Shown piece after piece: positions 25,106 to 35,085 of a stretch of DNA of 64,000 nucleotides (positions within the stretch are counted from its first letter, which is position 1; each line of letters begins with the position of its first letter). The position numbers and the translations under genes are program-made. This stretch comes from Streptomyces flavotricini. GTDB lineage: Bacteria; Actinomycetota; Actinomycetes; Streptomycetales; Streptomycetaceae. Below the pieces are notes generated by a model that was not told the origin of the DNA, did not search any database, and was given only the letters and a program-made list of their open reading frames with translations. Location: positions 589,323-653,322 of the forward strand of contig NZ_JAINUL010000001.1 in the NCBI RefSeq assembly GCF_020639365.1. The letters run 5' to 3'.

Positions 25106-25813
25106 TCAATCACTATTGTTTTTAGAAACCTCGACCACCACGCAGCACTCCCCCGGGCGGGCGTCCATGCGGGCCCGGACGGGGCCGTCGGCTCCGAACA
25201 GCCCCTCCAGCAGCGCGAGGTTCATGCCGCAGACGAGCGGCGGGAAGTCTTCCGCGAGGGCATGGAAGGGGCAGTTGCGCATGCGGACGACGGATACGAC
25301 GGCCCCGGCCTCACCCTCGGGGCCTTCGGCGTCATGGGCGCTGCCGGCATCCGCCCGATACGGCTCGTAACCACGGGCGGCCAGCACCTCCATGGCCTCG
25401 TCGAGGCCGACGCAGGGTGCGGTCGACCCGCGCAGGGCCTCGCCCCGACGGCTCGCGGCGGCACGGAGCCCGGCATCCAGTCCGGCCTCCTCGGCGGCCT
25501 CGGCGAGCAGCCCGGCGGCGGTGAGGTAGTCGCGGGCGGGCAGCGACACCGACCGCTCGGTCCGCGCCCGGGTGTACACCTTGGCGGGACGGCCCGCTCC
25601 CGGGCCCGAACGGCCCGTCAGGCGACGGCTGCCGCTCTCCAGCAACCCGGCTTCGGCCAGCTTGTCCAGGTGGTGCGCGGCGAGCGTGCGCGCCACCCCG
25701 GCCGCCTCGGCGGCCTCGTTGCGGCCGACTTCCCGGCCCTGCGCCGCCACGTATTCGTACAGGCGACGCCGCACCGGATCCTGCAACACCGCGATCGCAT
25801 CGATGTCCTTCAT
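25106..25813 (-). CDS. ArsR/SufR-like HTH regulator with C-terminal cysteines
   Basis: 235 aa. A winged HTH occupies residues ~10-75 (VLQDPVRRRLYEYVAAQGRE, AGVARTLAAHHLDKLAEAGL) followed by GRPAKVY. The C-terminal half has conserved cysteines (MRNCPFHALAEDFPPLVCGM, GECCVVVEVSKN) in the arrangement seen in SufR-type repressors that carry an iron-sulfur cluster. It may respond to redox or iron state. It heads a two-gene unit with the DUF3291 gene. Exact family placement is uncertain. Confidence 0.8.
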   Translation of the reverse strand: MKDIDAIAVLQDPVRRRLYEYVAAQGREVGRNEAAEAAGVARTLAAHHLDKLAEAGLLESGSRRLTGRSGPGAGRPAKVYTRARTERSVSLPARDYLTAAGLLAEAAEEAGLDAGLRAAASRRGEALRGSTAPCVGLDEAMEVLAARGYEPYRADAGSAHDAEGPEGEAGAVVSVVRMRNCPFHALAEDFPPLVCGMNLALLEGLFGADGPVRARMDARPGECCVVVEVSKNNSD

Positions 25814-26017
25814 CCGGCCATTCTATGAACAACGCAGGTTGGAGTTAGAGCGGCGGGATGCGCCCGCGCAGCCGCGCGGTCGGCTGCGGGCCACACGACC
25901 GGGCACGGCTCGCGCGCGCTGCCGAATCGCGGTTTCGTGGTAACAGGAAGCGTGTGTACCGGTGCGGCGGCATCGGCCGCCGGACAGTGCCCTCGACGCA
26001 ACGGAGGAGGGCGGATC

Positions 26018-27619
26018 GTGTCCGTACCAGGTGCCACATCCGGCCACCGCCGGCGCGCGGCGGCCGTCGCCGCGACGCTGGCCGGCTCCGCGCTGCTCAC
26101 CGCGCCCGGACTCTCCGCCGCCGCGCAGAGCGCCCCGTCACCGCCACCGGCTCCGGCGTCACCTTCGGTGACCGCTCCGCGGTTGGACTGGAGCCCCTGC
26201 AAGCCCGGCAGCCCGTACGACTGCGCCACGGCCAAGGTGCCGCTCGACCACTCCGCCCCCGCGGGCCGCACCATCGACCTCGCGGTCGTCCGCCGGCAGG
26301 CCACCGATCCGGGCAAGCGCATCGGCACCCTGTTCGTGAACCCGGGAGGCCCCGGGGGCCCGGGGACCGTGCAGGTGCCGCAGAACTACGACGCCTTCCC
26401 CAGGGAATTGCGCGAACGGTTCGACATCGTCAGCTGGGACCCCCGCGGGATCGGCAACAGCACCGCCGTGAACTGCTTCGACAGCTCCAAGGAGGCCGAT
26501 GCGTGGGCCGCCGCCAAACCCGGCGGCTTCCCGGTGGGCGAGAAGGAGCGGAAGGCCTGGATCGACGCGTACGAGGACCTCGGCCGGCGCTGCGAGCAGC
26601 GCGACCCGGACCTGCTGCGCCACGTGTCGACCGCCGACACGGCCCGTGACCTCGAGCTGCTCCGCCGGTCGGTGGGCGACCCGCGGCTCAACTACCTCGG
26701 CGTCTCCTACGGCACGATCCTGGGCGCGACCTACGCCAATCTCTTCCCCGGCAAGGTCCGCGCCATGGTCCTCGACAGCAACATCGACCCGCGTGCCTGG
26801 ACGAACGGAGCCGCACCGGGCGAGCCGCGCACCACGACCCTGCTGCGCATGGGCTCCGACCGCACCGCGGCGGCCACGCTGGACCGGTTCCTCGACCTGT
26901 GCGGGTCCGCCCCCACATCCCGCTGCGCCTTCTCCGCGGGCAGCCCGGAGGCCACGCGCGACAAGTTCGACCAGTTGATGCGGCGGCTGCGGGAGCGTCC
27001 GGTGGGCCCGTGGACGTACGCCAAGACCGTTGCAGACACGGTGAACGGGCTCTACATCGTCAACCCCGGCTGGACGGATCTCGCGCAGCGGCTCCAGGAG
27101 TTGTCGCAGGGCCGCGCTCCGAAGCCGCCGGTGTACCCGCCGCCGCCCCCGGTCGCGCAGCCGAACCCGTACCTGGGCGACGAGCAGGCGGCCTCCGTGT
27201 GGTGCTCCGACAGCCCCAACCCGAGCGACCCCGCCGTCTACCACGGCCTGGCGGAGGACAGCGCCCGGCGAAACGGCGATGCCGGACGCTTCTGGGCCTG
27301 GGCCGCAGAACCGTGCGCGACCTGGCCCGCCCGGTCCGCCGACAGGTACGACGGCCCGTGGAACACACCCACCGCCCACCCCGTCCTCGTGATCGGGACC
27401 CGGTACGACCCGTCCACACCGTATGCGGGTGCCCGGGCCATGAGCAGGGAGCTGGCGGACGCCCGCCTGCTCACCAACGACGGGTACGGGCACACGGCCC
27501 TGTTCAACAACGCCAGCAGCTGCATCAGCGCGTACGAGAGCCGCTACTTCGTCGACGGGACGCTCCCGCCCCCGGGCACGACCTGCCGCCCCGACACCGA
27601 CGAGACCCCCTTCGGCTGA
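26018..27619 (+). CDS. secreted alpha/beta-hydrolase, tripeptidyl aminopeptidase-like (S33)
   Basis: 533 aa. A signal peptide runs over the first ~40 residues (basic HRRRAAAV, hydrophobic core, ALLTAPGLSAAAQS). The alpha/beta-hydrolase core has the oxyanion region FVNPGGPGGPG, the nucleophile elbow GVSYGTILGA, an acid in VIGTRYDPSTPYAGA and the catalytic His in NDGYGHTALFNN. Paired cysteines suit an extracellular enzyme. It matches Streptomyces Tap/SlpD/SlpE-type peptidases that release N-terminal tripeptides. GTG 26018 with an upstream GGAGGAGGG is preferred over more upstream starts that would bury the signal. Confidence 0.87.
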   Translation: MSVPGATSGHRRRAAAVAATLAGSALLTAPGLSAAAQSAPSPPPAPASPSVTAPRLDWSPCKPGSPYDCATAKVPLDHSAPAGRTIDLAVVRRQATDPGKRIGTLFVNPGGPGGPGTVQVPQNYDAFPRELRERFDIVSWDPRGIGNSTAVNCFDSSKEADAWAAAKPGGFPVGEKERKAWIDAYEDLGRRCEQRDPDLLRHVSTADTARDLELLRRSVGDPRLNYLGVSYGTILGATYANLFPGKVRAMVLDSNIDPRAWTNGAAPGEPRTTTLLRMGSDRTAAATLDRFLDLCGSAPTSRCAFSAGSPEATRDKFDQLMRRLRERPVGPWTYAKTVADTVNGLYIVNPGWTDLAQRLQELSQGRAPKPPVYPPPPPVAQPNPYLGDEQAASVWCSDSPNPSDPAVYHGLAEDSARRNGDAGRFWAWAAEPCATWPARSADRYDGPWNTPTAHPVLVIGTRYDPSTPYAGARAMSRELADARLLTNDGYGHTALFNNASSCISAYESRYFVDGTLPPPGTTCRPDTDETPFG

Positions 27620-27720
27620 GACGCGCTCGGCGTCAAAGGACCCTGTACGTCAGCTCGTACAGCGACAGGGACAGCGAGCCGATCGCCTGCGTTCGCTCCC
27701 CGAGGCCCACCTCCAGCGGG

Positions 27721-28737
27721 TCAGGACGCGGTTCGGTGGAGCCAGGGTGCGCTCGTCGCCCAGAACATCACGTCCGCGCCCAGGCGCCGACCGCCGAAGT
27801 CGACGAACTCCTCCTTGGTGTAGGGCTTGCCGGTCGAGGGGTTGGTGTACTCGAAGTCCGGTTCCTGCACCGCCATCGCCACCATGGGGAGCTTTCCGCG
27901 GTACCGCTCGAAGAAGGGGTAGGAGTTCTCCATCTGCGCCGGGCGGTTCGGCAGGACGTCGGGGCCCCCGAGACCCACTCCGTGGGCCTGGGCGAACTCG
28001 AAGGTCTTCTCCATGTAGCCGTGGTCGTTGTTCCACTCCCCGGGCCAGAAGTTCACGTACTGGATGAACTGCGTGCGCTTGAAGACCTTGGCGCCGAAGG
28101 CCATGTTGTCGAGTTCGGCCCGGAAGTACGACTCGTCGGTGTAGCCGCTGCGGTCCTTGGCCGGATCGACCTGAGTGGCGGTCTCCGGAAGGTTCACCCC
28201 CGCCAGCCGTCCGTCGAAGCGGTCGGCCAGCGCTTTGAGCAGGCTCTGGAAGCGCTGGCGCACCTCGGGTACCCACTGGGCCGCGACGGCTCCGGGTTCG
28301 CCGGGGCCGAGCCCGCTCTCGTTGGTGGTCGGCGCGGCGCCGCCGGCATACGCAGGGTCCGTGAGCAGGTAGTTCGGGAGCCGTGTGGGAGCGCTGAAGA
28401 ATCGGTCCTGCACCTGGACGAACAGCTTCTTGTGACGCGACTGGAGGACGGTGAGCGCCTCCTCGACCGCGGAGAAGTCGTACTGGTCCTTCTGCGGTTC
28501 CAGGGCCTTCCACGGCACGACCACCTGGGCGCCGGCGATGTCGGGCCGGTCGATCAAGGGCTTGACCTCCGCGTCGAAGTCCCCGATGGAGGAGTAGAGG
28601 TACTGGGCCGGCGCCGGGTGCGGGCCCGCGCCCACGGAGGCGGCGGGAGCCGCCGCGGCGGCCGGCGCGAGCGCGACGGGTACGAGAGCCGCGGTGAGGA
28701 GAACGCCGAGCACGGCGGACAGTTGTCGGGTCGTCAT
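27721..28737 (-). CDS. secreted glycoside-hydrolase-like protein, probable 3' frameshift
   Basis: 338 aa as it stands, with a signal peptide (MTTRQLSAVLGVLLTAALVP, cut near APAAA). The body looks like a TIM-barrel glycosidase: DIAGAQVVVPWKALEP, LFVQVQDRFF, GVNLPETATQ, VNFWPGEWNN. The frame stops at 27721, yet the frame one base over continues to a stop at 27633 with a well-formed ending (PLEVGLGERTQAIGSLSLSL, YELTYRVL). A one-base indel near 27735-27745 therefore probably truncates or alters the last ~35 residues. Activity is unknown. Upstream, near 28750-28770, TTAAGAAGATCCTAA may be a degenerate operator. Confidence 0.75.
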   Translation of the reverse strand: MTTRQLSAVLGVLLTAALVPVALAPAAAAAPAASVGAGPHPAPAQYLYSSIGDFDAEVKPLIDRPDIAGAQVVVPWKALEPQKDQYDFSAVEEALTVLQSRHKKLFVQVQDRFFSAPTRLPNYLLTDPAYAGGAAPTTNESGLGPGEPGAVAAQWVPEVRQRFQSLLKALADRFDGRLAGVNLPETATQVDPAKDRSGYTDESYFRAELDNMAFGAKVFKRTQFIQYVNFWPGEWNNDHGYMEKTFEFAQAHGVGLGGPDVLPNRPAQMENSYPFFERYRGKLPMVAMAVQEPDFEYTNPSTGKPYTKEEFVDFGGRRLGADVMFWATSAPWLHRTAS

Positions 28738-29562
28738 GGGCGTGACGGTAGGAAACCCTGTTAAGAAGATCCTAAGAGCCCATCTCATCTGGACCAGTGG
28801 TCCGCGACCGTGACGAACGTGGACTGCTGGTCCAATGACATCAAGGGGAACTGTCAGAAGGAACCGCCGACCGGATTTGCGGAGCCGGACCCGAACGGGA
28901 AGCAGGGCTACAGCGCGGCTTCCGCGGCTGCCACGGCCAAGTACTGCCGAGTGGGACCGGCACGCGGTGCGGGTCATCCGCCTGGTCGGACCCGGACGAC
29001 GTACAGAGCCGCCGGAGATCACGCCTTCGGCGTCTGGGTTACCGGAATGGGGGCCTCACGCCGGCCGGCTCGGCCTGTGGCACACGGTCGCCCGGACGAA
29101 TGCCGGCCGGATGACCCGCGCACCTTCGCGGAACGTGTCGTGCGACCGTGAGCGGTCGACCGGAGCACGATCAGGGAAGCCGGCAGGTACTGCTCCGGGT
29201 GGCCGTGCCCGGCGTCCCCGCATGCACCGCGGCGCTCAGCACCGGGTCGGTACGGGCCCTCATGGGTGGCGGGCTCGTGTCCACCGACTCCCCGGCGGCA
29301 TGGCCCCTCGTCTCCTCGCACTGGGCTGCATGGCCTACGACCCGGGGACGCGGGCGCCGGGTCGTCGGGAGTCGCGATCGGCGCGTGGTGGCCCGTAAGC
29401 CCTTTGCCGCAAGTGGGGTTATTGCCCCAATCGCCCCTGTGTCGATCCTGCGGGCTTCCTTAAGGGAAGCTGAAGAACCCCTCCGGATCGCTCTTTTCGC
29501 TGGTCATCAACCTAGGCTCGGACGCACTCCCCTCCTCCCCTGCCTCGTGAGGTGTTACCGGC
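28738..29562. other. intergenic region with a possible gene remnant
   Basis: 825 bases with no intact gene. At about 28777-28962 on the plus strand a stretch reads LDQWSATVTNVDCWSNDIKG and PNGKQGYSAASAAATAKYC with normal codon use. It looks like the Cys-containing end of a secreted protein but lacks a start, signal peptide and continuation. Beyond 28965 the composition is not gene-like. CTTCC-TTAAG-GGAAG (29456-29470) is a short inverted repeat upstream of the CAP gene. Confidence 0.4.
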
Positions 29563-30423
<861 letters not shown>

Positions 30424-30597
30424 CGGCCCATCCGGCTCCCCCCACGTCCCACGTCCTCCGCACCCCTCCCCGGGCGCGGAGGACGTCGGCGTTGGCCGGT
30501 CCGCCGCCCGTACGGGCCCCGCGGACCCCGGCCCCCCGGCCCCCCGGAAGAGGGGAGGGGGTGACGGGCCCGTCGGCGCGTCCGCCACTATGGGGCC

Positions 30598-31146
30598 GTG
30601 CCCCGACTCCCTCGTTACCTGCTCATGTGGCTGTCGTGCACGGCCGCCAGCGTGACCGCCGTGCTCGCCACGGTCCAGTTCGTCGTCGGCTCCACCCGGC
30701 ACACGCCCCCGGTCGCACGCTCCGCCCCGACGGTCATCGAGACGCCGCCCGCATGGCAGGCGGGCACGCCGGCGCCGAGCACCCCGTCACCGAGCGCGTC
30801 CGCGAGCCCCTCGCCCTCGGTGACGCAGAAGCCGTCCCCCTCGGCCGCGCCCGCCACCCCCGCCAAGGCTCCCCGGACCAGCCCCTCGAAGAGCTCCGTG
30901 GACTGCGCCGAGGGCGGAGCGGGCTTGTACACCGTCCCCTCGCAGGGCGGCAAGGTCACCGTGCGATACGGCAGCCGCGGCGTGTGCCTGATCTCCGCCG
31001 TCCCGGACCGCGGCTTCAAGACCACCACCTCGCAGTCCGCGGACGACACCCTCACGGTCACGTTCACCAGCGCCGACCACCGGTCGGTCGTGACGGCGAC
31101 GATCGAACCGTCGGCGAAGGCCACCGTCCGCGAGTCGTCGCTCTGA
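30598..31146 (+). CDS. secreted or membrane-anchored hypothetical protein
   Basis: 182 aa. A hydrophobic segment at residues ~8-30 (LLMWLSCTAASVTAVLATVQ) is followed by a Pro/Ser/Ala-rich linker and a ~75-residue C-terminal domain with two Cys (SSVDCAEGGAGLYTV, YGSRGVCLISAV), likely a small disulfide-bonded beta domain outside the cell. GTG 30598 gives the shortest reasonable N-terminus. I do not recognise the family. Confidence 0.72.
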   Translation: MPRLPRYLLMWLSCTAASVTAVLATVQFVVGSTRHTPPVARSAPTVIETPPAWQAGTPAPSTPSPSASASPSPSVTQKPSPSAAPATPAKAPRTSPSKSSVDCAEGGAGLYTVPSQGGKVTVRYGSRGVCLISAVPDRGFKTTTSQSADDTLTVTFTSADHRSVVTATIEPSAKATVRESSL

Positions 31147-31465
31147 GACCTGATCCCGCCGTACGTCTCCCGCGGGCCGACGCTGACGACAGCGCCCGGC
31201 TCCGCCCCCTTCGGCGGGATTGACCGCCTTCTCCCCGCCCCCGGGGCGACCTCCGGTGAAGCGGAAGGTGAGCTGTTCCTTAGGGCATCCTCAAGATCGG
31301 GCCGAGCCGGTTCCGGCGGGCCGCAGCGGTCCTATGCTCACGTCAGCCGAGCGGCTTTCGGCGCCGGGGCGTGACCCCGGCGATCCGTCGGGCCGCCGGT
31401 TTCACCGAGCCGGGGGGCGCCCTGCCCCTCCCGCATTCCGATCCGTGTCCTGGGGTGTCTTCGCC

Positions 31466-32236
31466 ATGAGTTCTCGCATGCTCCGACCCGTCCGCGCCGA
31501 CCGGCGTACGCAGCCGCCCCGCCCCGCCGCATCCCGGGGAATGCGACTTCCGCTGGTCGCCGCGGCCGTGGTCGCGGCGGGGCTGACCGCCGCCTGCGGG
31601 CCGTCCACCCAGCCCGTCGGATCCGCCGCGCCGTCCTCGGCCCCGCCGTCCACCGAGGCCTCGGCCATCGAGTCCGCCACCGCGTCGCCCGAGGCGTCCC
31701 CGACCGCATCGGCCTCCGCGTCGGCCTCCGCATCCGCGTCCGCCACCCCCCGGCCCGGCTCCTCGCCCACCCGTGCCGGGTCCGCCGCCACCGGGACGGC
31801 GGCCAAGCCGTCCCGTACGTCCTCCGCGGCCAAGCCGGCCGCCGTACCCGGGCCCGGGTACGACAGTTCGGCCGACGCGCAGAAGCTCATCGACGCCGCC
31901 CTGCGCACGGCCAAGTCCGAGGGGCGGACGGTACTGCTCGACTTCGGCGCGAACTGGTGCGGCAACTGCAAGGCCGCCGACAAGGTGTTCGCCCAGCCCC
32001 AGACCGCCGCGATCCTGGGGAACTCGTACCAGCTCGTCAAGATCGACATCGGTGGCAACAGCTCCGCCAACTCCGCGCTCCTGCGCAAGTACAGCCCGTC
32101 CGGCGGCACCTACACGATGCCCGTGCTGGTCGTCGTCTCCCCGTCGGGCACCGTGCGGACCGACACGCACGTCACCGGCAACCCGCCCCTGACCGCGGAG
32201 GGCATCAACTCCTTCCTGCGCCAGTGGGCGTCATGA
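31466..32236 (+). CDS. thioredoxin-fold lipoprotein
   Basis: 256 aa from ATG 31466. A lipoprotein signal starts at an internal Met (31541) with lipobox LTAAC, so that Met may be the true start (231 aa). A low-complexity Ala/Ser/Thr-rich spacer leads to a thioredoxin domain with DFGANWCGNCKAADKVF (CxxC) and the cis-Pro in YTMPVLVVVSPSG. It is predicted to act outside the membrane on disulfides, like DsbD-gamma/thioredoxin_7 proteins. It is the first gene of the redox operon; its stop overlaps the next start (ATGA). Confidence 0.85.
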   Translation: MSSRMLRPVRADRRTQPPRPAASRGMRLPLVAAAVVAAGLTAACGPSTQPVGSAAPSSAPPSTEASAIESATASPEASPTASASASASASASATPRPGSSPTRAGSAATGTAAKPSRTSSAAKPAAVPGPGYDSSADAQKLIDAALRTAKSEGRTVLLDFGANWCGNCKAADKVFAQPQTAAILGNSYQLVKIDIGGNSSANSALLRKYSPSGGTYTMPVLVVVSPSGTVRTDTHVTGNPPLTAEGINSFLRQWAS

Positions 32237-32847
32237 GACGACCGGCCCGCAGGTACGTCCTCGCCCCGGCCGGGGCCGGGCTCGCGGTGGCGGCCGGCCT
32301 CGTCCTCGCCGGCCTCGCCACGGACGACGGCGGATACGGGGCACCGGACGGACGGGCCGGGACGGCTGTGGCGGCCGCGGCCCGGGCCACGGTGACGGAC
32401 CCCGGATCGCGACCGGACGCGCCCGCGCTGGACGGCGACGACCTGGACGGCCATGCCGTCAGCCTCGCCGGGCTCCGGGGCCACGTCGTCGTCCTCAACA
32501 TCTGGGGTTCCTGGTGCGGACCGTGCCGGACGGAAGCCGACGGCCTGGAGCGGCTCAGCCGCCAGACCCGGTCAGAGGGAGTCCGGTTCCTCGGGATCAA
32601 CACGCGCGACCGGGACCCGGCCGCCGCCCGTTCCTTCGTACGCGCACACTCGCTGAGCTTCCCCAGCCTGCCCGACCCCACCGGTGAACTGCTGCTCCGC
32701 TTCCCGCCCGCGCTGCTCAACCCGCAGGCGGTCCCCGCGACCCTCGTGATCGACCGCCGCGGACGCGTCGCCGCCAGCATCGGGGGCGCTGTCACCGAGG
32801 AGCAGCTGCGGCCCGTCCTCGCGCACGTCGCGCAGGAGGAGTCGTGA
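32233..32847 (+). CDS. TlpA/ResA-like thiol-disulfide oxidoreductase
   Basis: 204 aa. A hydrophobic N-terminal anchor (YVLAPAGAGLAVAAGLVLAG) is followed by an AhpC-TSA/Redoxin domain: VVVLNIWGSWCGPCRTEADG (CxxC), FLGINTRDRDPAAARSFV and VPATLVIDRRGRVAA (cis-Pro). Such membrane-tethered proteins reduce apocytochrome c or other exported thiols with electrons from CcdA. It overlaps both neighbours by 4 nt, so the trio is translationally coupled. Confidence 0.9.
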   Translation: MRRPARRYVLAPAGAGLAVAAGLVLAGLATDDGGYGAPDGRAGTAVAAAARATVTDPGSRPDAPALDGDDLDGHAVSLAGLRGHVVVLNIWGSWCGPCRTEADGLERLSRQTRSEGVRFLGINTRDRDPAAARSFVRAHSLSFPSLPDPTGELLLRFPPALLNPQAVPATLVIDRRGRVAASIGGAVTEEQLRPVLAHVAQEES

Positions 32848-33608
32848 CGCTCGCCGCCCCGGACCCCGCCTCCCTCGTCAACGGAACACTCCTGATCGCA
32901 GCCCCCGTGGCACTCGTCGCGGGGCTCGTCTCCTTCCTCTCGCCGTGCGTTCTGCCGCTCGTCCCGGGCTACCTCAGCTACGTGACCAGCCTGTCGGTCT
33001 CCGACCTCGCGGACGCGCGGGGCGGGCGCCGCAGCCGCATGGCGGCGGGAGCCCTGCTGTTCGTGCTGGGCTTCACGGCGGTGCTGGTCTCCGGAGGCGC
33101 CCTGTTCGGCCACTTCGGCCGCGCCCTGCTGGCCCACCAGGAGGTGATCACGCAGGCGGTCGGCGGGTTCACGGTGCTGATGGGGCTGTCGTTCACGGGG
33201 TTCCTTCCGGGCTTCGCGCAGCGGGAGTTCCGCAGCCACCGGCGGCCCGCGCTGGGGCTCGCCGGAGCCCCCGTGCTGGGAGCGGTGTTCGCGGTCGGCT
33301 GGACCCCCTGCATCGGCCCGACGCTGGCCGCCGTCCAGGCGCTGGCCTGGACCGAGGCGAGCGCGGCCCGCGGAGCTCTGCTGATGGCCGCCTACTGCCT
33401 GGGGCTGGGCCTGCCGTTCGTCCTGGCCGCGCTGGCCTTCCGCCGTGCCCTGGGCGCCTTCGGCCTGGTCAAACGCCACTATCCGTGGGTGCTGCGGACC
33501 GGCGGAGGGCTGCTCGTCCTCGTCGGCGTACTGCTGGCCACCGGGGTGTGGAACGACCTCGTGTACACGCTCCAGTTGTGGAGCGCGGACTCCACCACCG
33601 CCCTCTAG
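32844..33608 (+). CDS. ccdA: CcdA-type transmembrane thiol reductase
   Basis: 254 aa with six hydrophobic segments. The two redox cysteines occur in SFLSPCVLPLVPGYLSY (TM1) and AVGWTPCIGPTLAAVQAL (TM4), the CcdA/DsbD-beta hallmark. It carries reducing power from cytoplasmic thioredoxin across the membrane to the two thioredoxin-fold partners encoded just upstream. GTG 32844 overlaps the TlpA stop. Confidence 0.92.
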   Translation: MTLAAPDPASLVNGTLLIAAPVALVAGLVSFLSPCVLPLVPGYLSYVTSLSVSDLADARGGRRSRMAAGALLFVLGFTAVLVSGGALFGHFGRALLAHQEVITQAVGGFTVLMGLSFTGFLPGFAQREFRSHRRPALGLAGAPVLGAVFAVGWTPCIGPTLAAVQALAWTEASAARGALLMAAYCLGLGLPFVLAALAFRRALGAFGLVKRHYPWVLRTGGGLLVLVGVLLATGVWNDLVYTLQLWSADSTTAL

Positions 33609-33694
33609 AACCGGTTCCGCGCGATCCGGCCGGTCCGGCGCGATCCGGCCGCAGGGACTCAGAAACACAGACATACGCAGATCCGGAGACGCAC

Positions 33695-34261
33695 ATGAAG
33701 GTTTCACAGCACATACGGCGTTCCCGGACAGCCCGGGTCTCGGTCGCCCTTCTCTGCTCCGCCGCCCTCGCCGCGTGCGGCGGTCAGCAGGACGAGGGCG
33801 CCCACCGCCCCGCACCCACGACGAGTTTCACCGAGCAGGGGGTCACGGTCACCCTCTCCGTGTCCGACTGGCACGCCTCGACGGGCACGCTCTCCGCGGT
33901 CTTCACGCCCGAGCGCAAGGGTTTCCACCTCTACAGCACCGATCTGCCGGCCGACGGCGTCGAGGGCGTGGGCAGACCGACGGCCATGGCCGTCACCGGG
34001 GCGGTCAAGGCGGCCGGCAGGCTGGCGGCCTCCGCGGAGGTACGGTCGATCAGCGTGCCTGGTGTCGAAGCCCCGGTGCCCGTCTACCCGGACGGCCCGG
34101 TCACCGCCACCCTGCCCGTCCGCGCCGACGCGGACGGGGACGCGACGGTGCTGATCGGGTACGCCAGCTGCAGCACCCAGGACGGCTGTACCATTCCGGT
34201 CTCCGACCGCCCGGTGCACCTGCACGTCACCGGCGACCGCGCGACGTTCAACCCCCACTAG
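33695..34261 (+). CDS. DsbD N-terminal-domain-like lipoprotein
   Basis: 188 aa. Signal peptide with lipobox LAACGG (Cys ~28). The mature part is a beta-rich domain (GVTVTLSVSDWHASTGTLSA, GFHLYSTDLPADGVEGVG) with a conserved cysteine pair in YASCSTQDGCTIPVSDRPV, as in DsbD-alpha. Together with CcdA (beta-like) and the thioredoxin lipoprotein (gamma-like) it reproduces DsbD as separate proteins. It lies 87 bases after ccdA and is followed by a strong terminator. Confidence 0.8.
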   Translation: MKVSQHIRRSRTARVSVALLCSAALAACGGQQDEGAHRPAPTTSFTEQGVTVTLSVSDWHASTGTLSAVFTPERKGFHLYSTDLPADGVEGVGRPTAMAVTGAVKAAGRLAASAEVRSISVPGVEAPVPVYPDGPVTATLPVRADADGDATVLIGYASCSTQDGCTIPVSDRPVHLHVTGDRATFNPH

Positions 34262-34306
34262 GGGGTGTCTTGTCGATCGGCCCGGCATGATCGACAAGAC
34301 ACCCCC
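34261..34306 (+). terminator. strong terminator of the thiol-redox operon
   Basis: Perfect 18-bp stem (GGGGGTGTCTTGTCGATC at 34261-34278, complement at 34289-34306) with a 10-nt loop, starting at the stop codon of the DsbD-N-like gene. It isolates the redox operon from the two-component genes downstream. Confidence 0.85.
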
Positions 34307-34344
34307 TGGCCCCGACCCGGCCGGCCGACCCTAAGGTGTCCCCC

Positions 34345-35085
34345 ATGCCCAGCGTCCTGGTCGTGGAAGACGACCCCAGCATCCGCCAGTCACTGATCGA
34401 GGTCCTGACGGAACACGGGTATGCCGTGCGCAGCTCGGCCGACGGGTTCGGAGCCCTGCGGGAGGTCACGCAGACACCCCTCGACGCGGTGGTCCTCGAC
34501 CTGGGCCTGCCCGATCTGGACGGAGGAGACGCACTGCGCATGATCCGGGGCATCTCCTCCGTGCCCGTCCTGGTGGCCACCGCCCGCGACGACGAGCGGG
34601 AAATCATCAGCCTCCTCAACGCGGGCGCCGACGACTACCTGGTCAAACCGTTCTCCGGCGGGCAGCTCGTCGCCCGCCTCTCGGCCGTCCTGCGGCGCAC
34701 CACGCACGTCCCCGCCACCGGACCCGCTCCGGGAACGCGGGGAGCACCGGCCCCACACGCCGCTGCGGCGGTCGACGCGCTGCACCCCACCACCGTGGGC
34801 GAACTCGCCGTGGACCCGGGCGCGCGCACCGCGTACCTGGCCGGCGTCGAGCTGCGCCTCACCCGGCGGGAGTTCGACCTGCTCGCGTTCCTCGCCCGCC
34901 ACCCCGGCCAGGTGGTCTCCAAGCGGCGCCTGCTGACCGAGGTCTGGCGCGAGCCGTACGTCGACGACCAGACCGTGGACGTCCACCTGTCGTCCCTGCG
35001 CCGCAAGCTCGGCGAACGGGCGGCGGCCCCGCGCTACCTGCTGACCGTCCGCGGAGTCGGCATCAAACTGGTGGCACCGCGTTGA
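34345..35085 (+). CDS. OmpR-family response regulator
   Basis: 246 aa. The receiver domain has VVEDD near the start, phospho-acceptor D52 (AVVLDLGLPDLDGG) and K101 (YLVKPFSGG). An Ala/Pro-rich linker leads to a winged-helix Trans_reg_C domain (LRLTRREFDLLAFLARHPGQ, VDVHLSSLRRKLGE, VRGVGIKLV). ATG 34345 is preferred to GTG 34336; AAGG lies ~9 nt upstream. The stop overlaps the kinase start (TTGA). Its position after the redox operon hints at an envelope-stress role, but the terminator between them means regulation is unproven. Confidence 0.9.
   Translation: MPSVLVVEDDPSIRQSLIEVLTEHGYAVRSSADGFGALREVTQTPLDAVVLDLGLPDLDGGDALRMIRGISSVPVLVATARDDEREIISLLNAGADDYLVKPFSGGQLVARLSAVLRRTTHVPATGPAPGTRGAPAPHAAAAVDALHPTTVGELAVDPGARTAYLAGVELRLTRREFDLLAFLARHPGQVVSKRRLLTEVWREPYVDDQTVDVHLSSLRRKLGERAAAPRYLLTVRGVGIKLVAPR

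Noticed and set aside
29152..29460. Possible gene after the CWSND-containing fragment
   Set aside because: Open on both strands only through composition; no start site, domain or signal peptide.
32205..33815. Long minus-strand frame over the thiol-redox operon
   Set aside because: It is antisense to three clear CxxC and membrane proteins.
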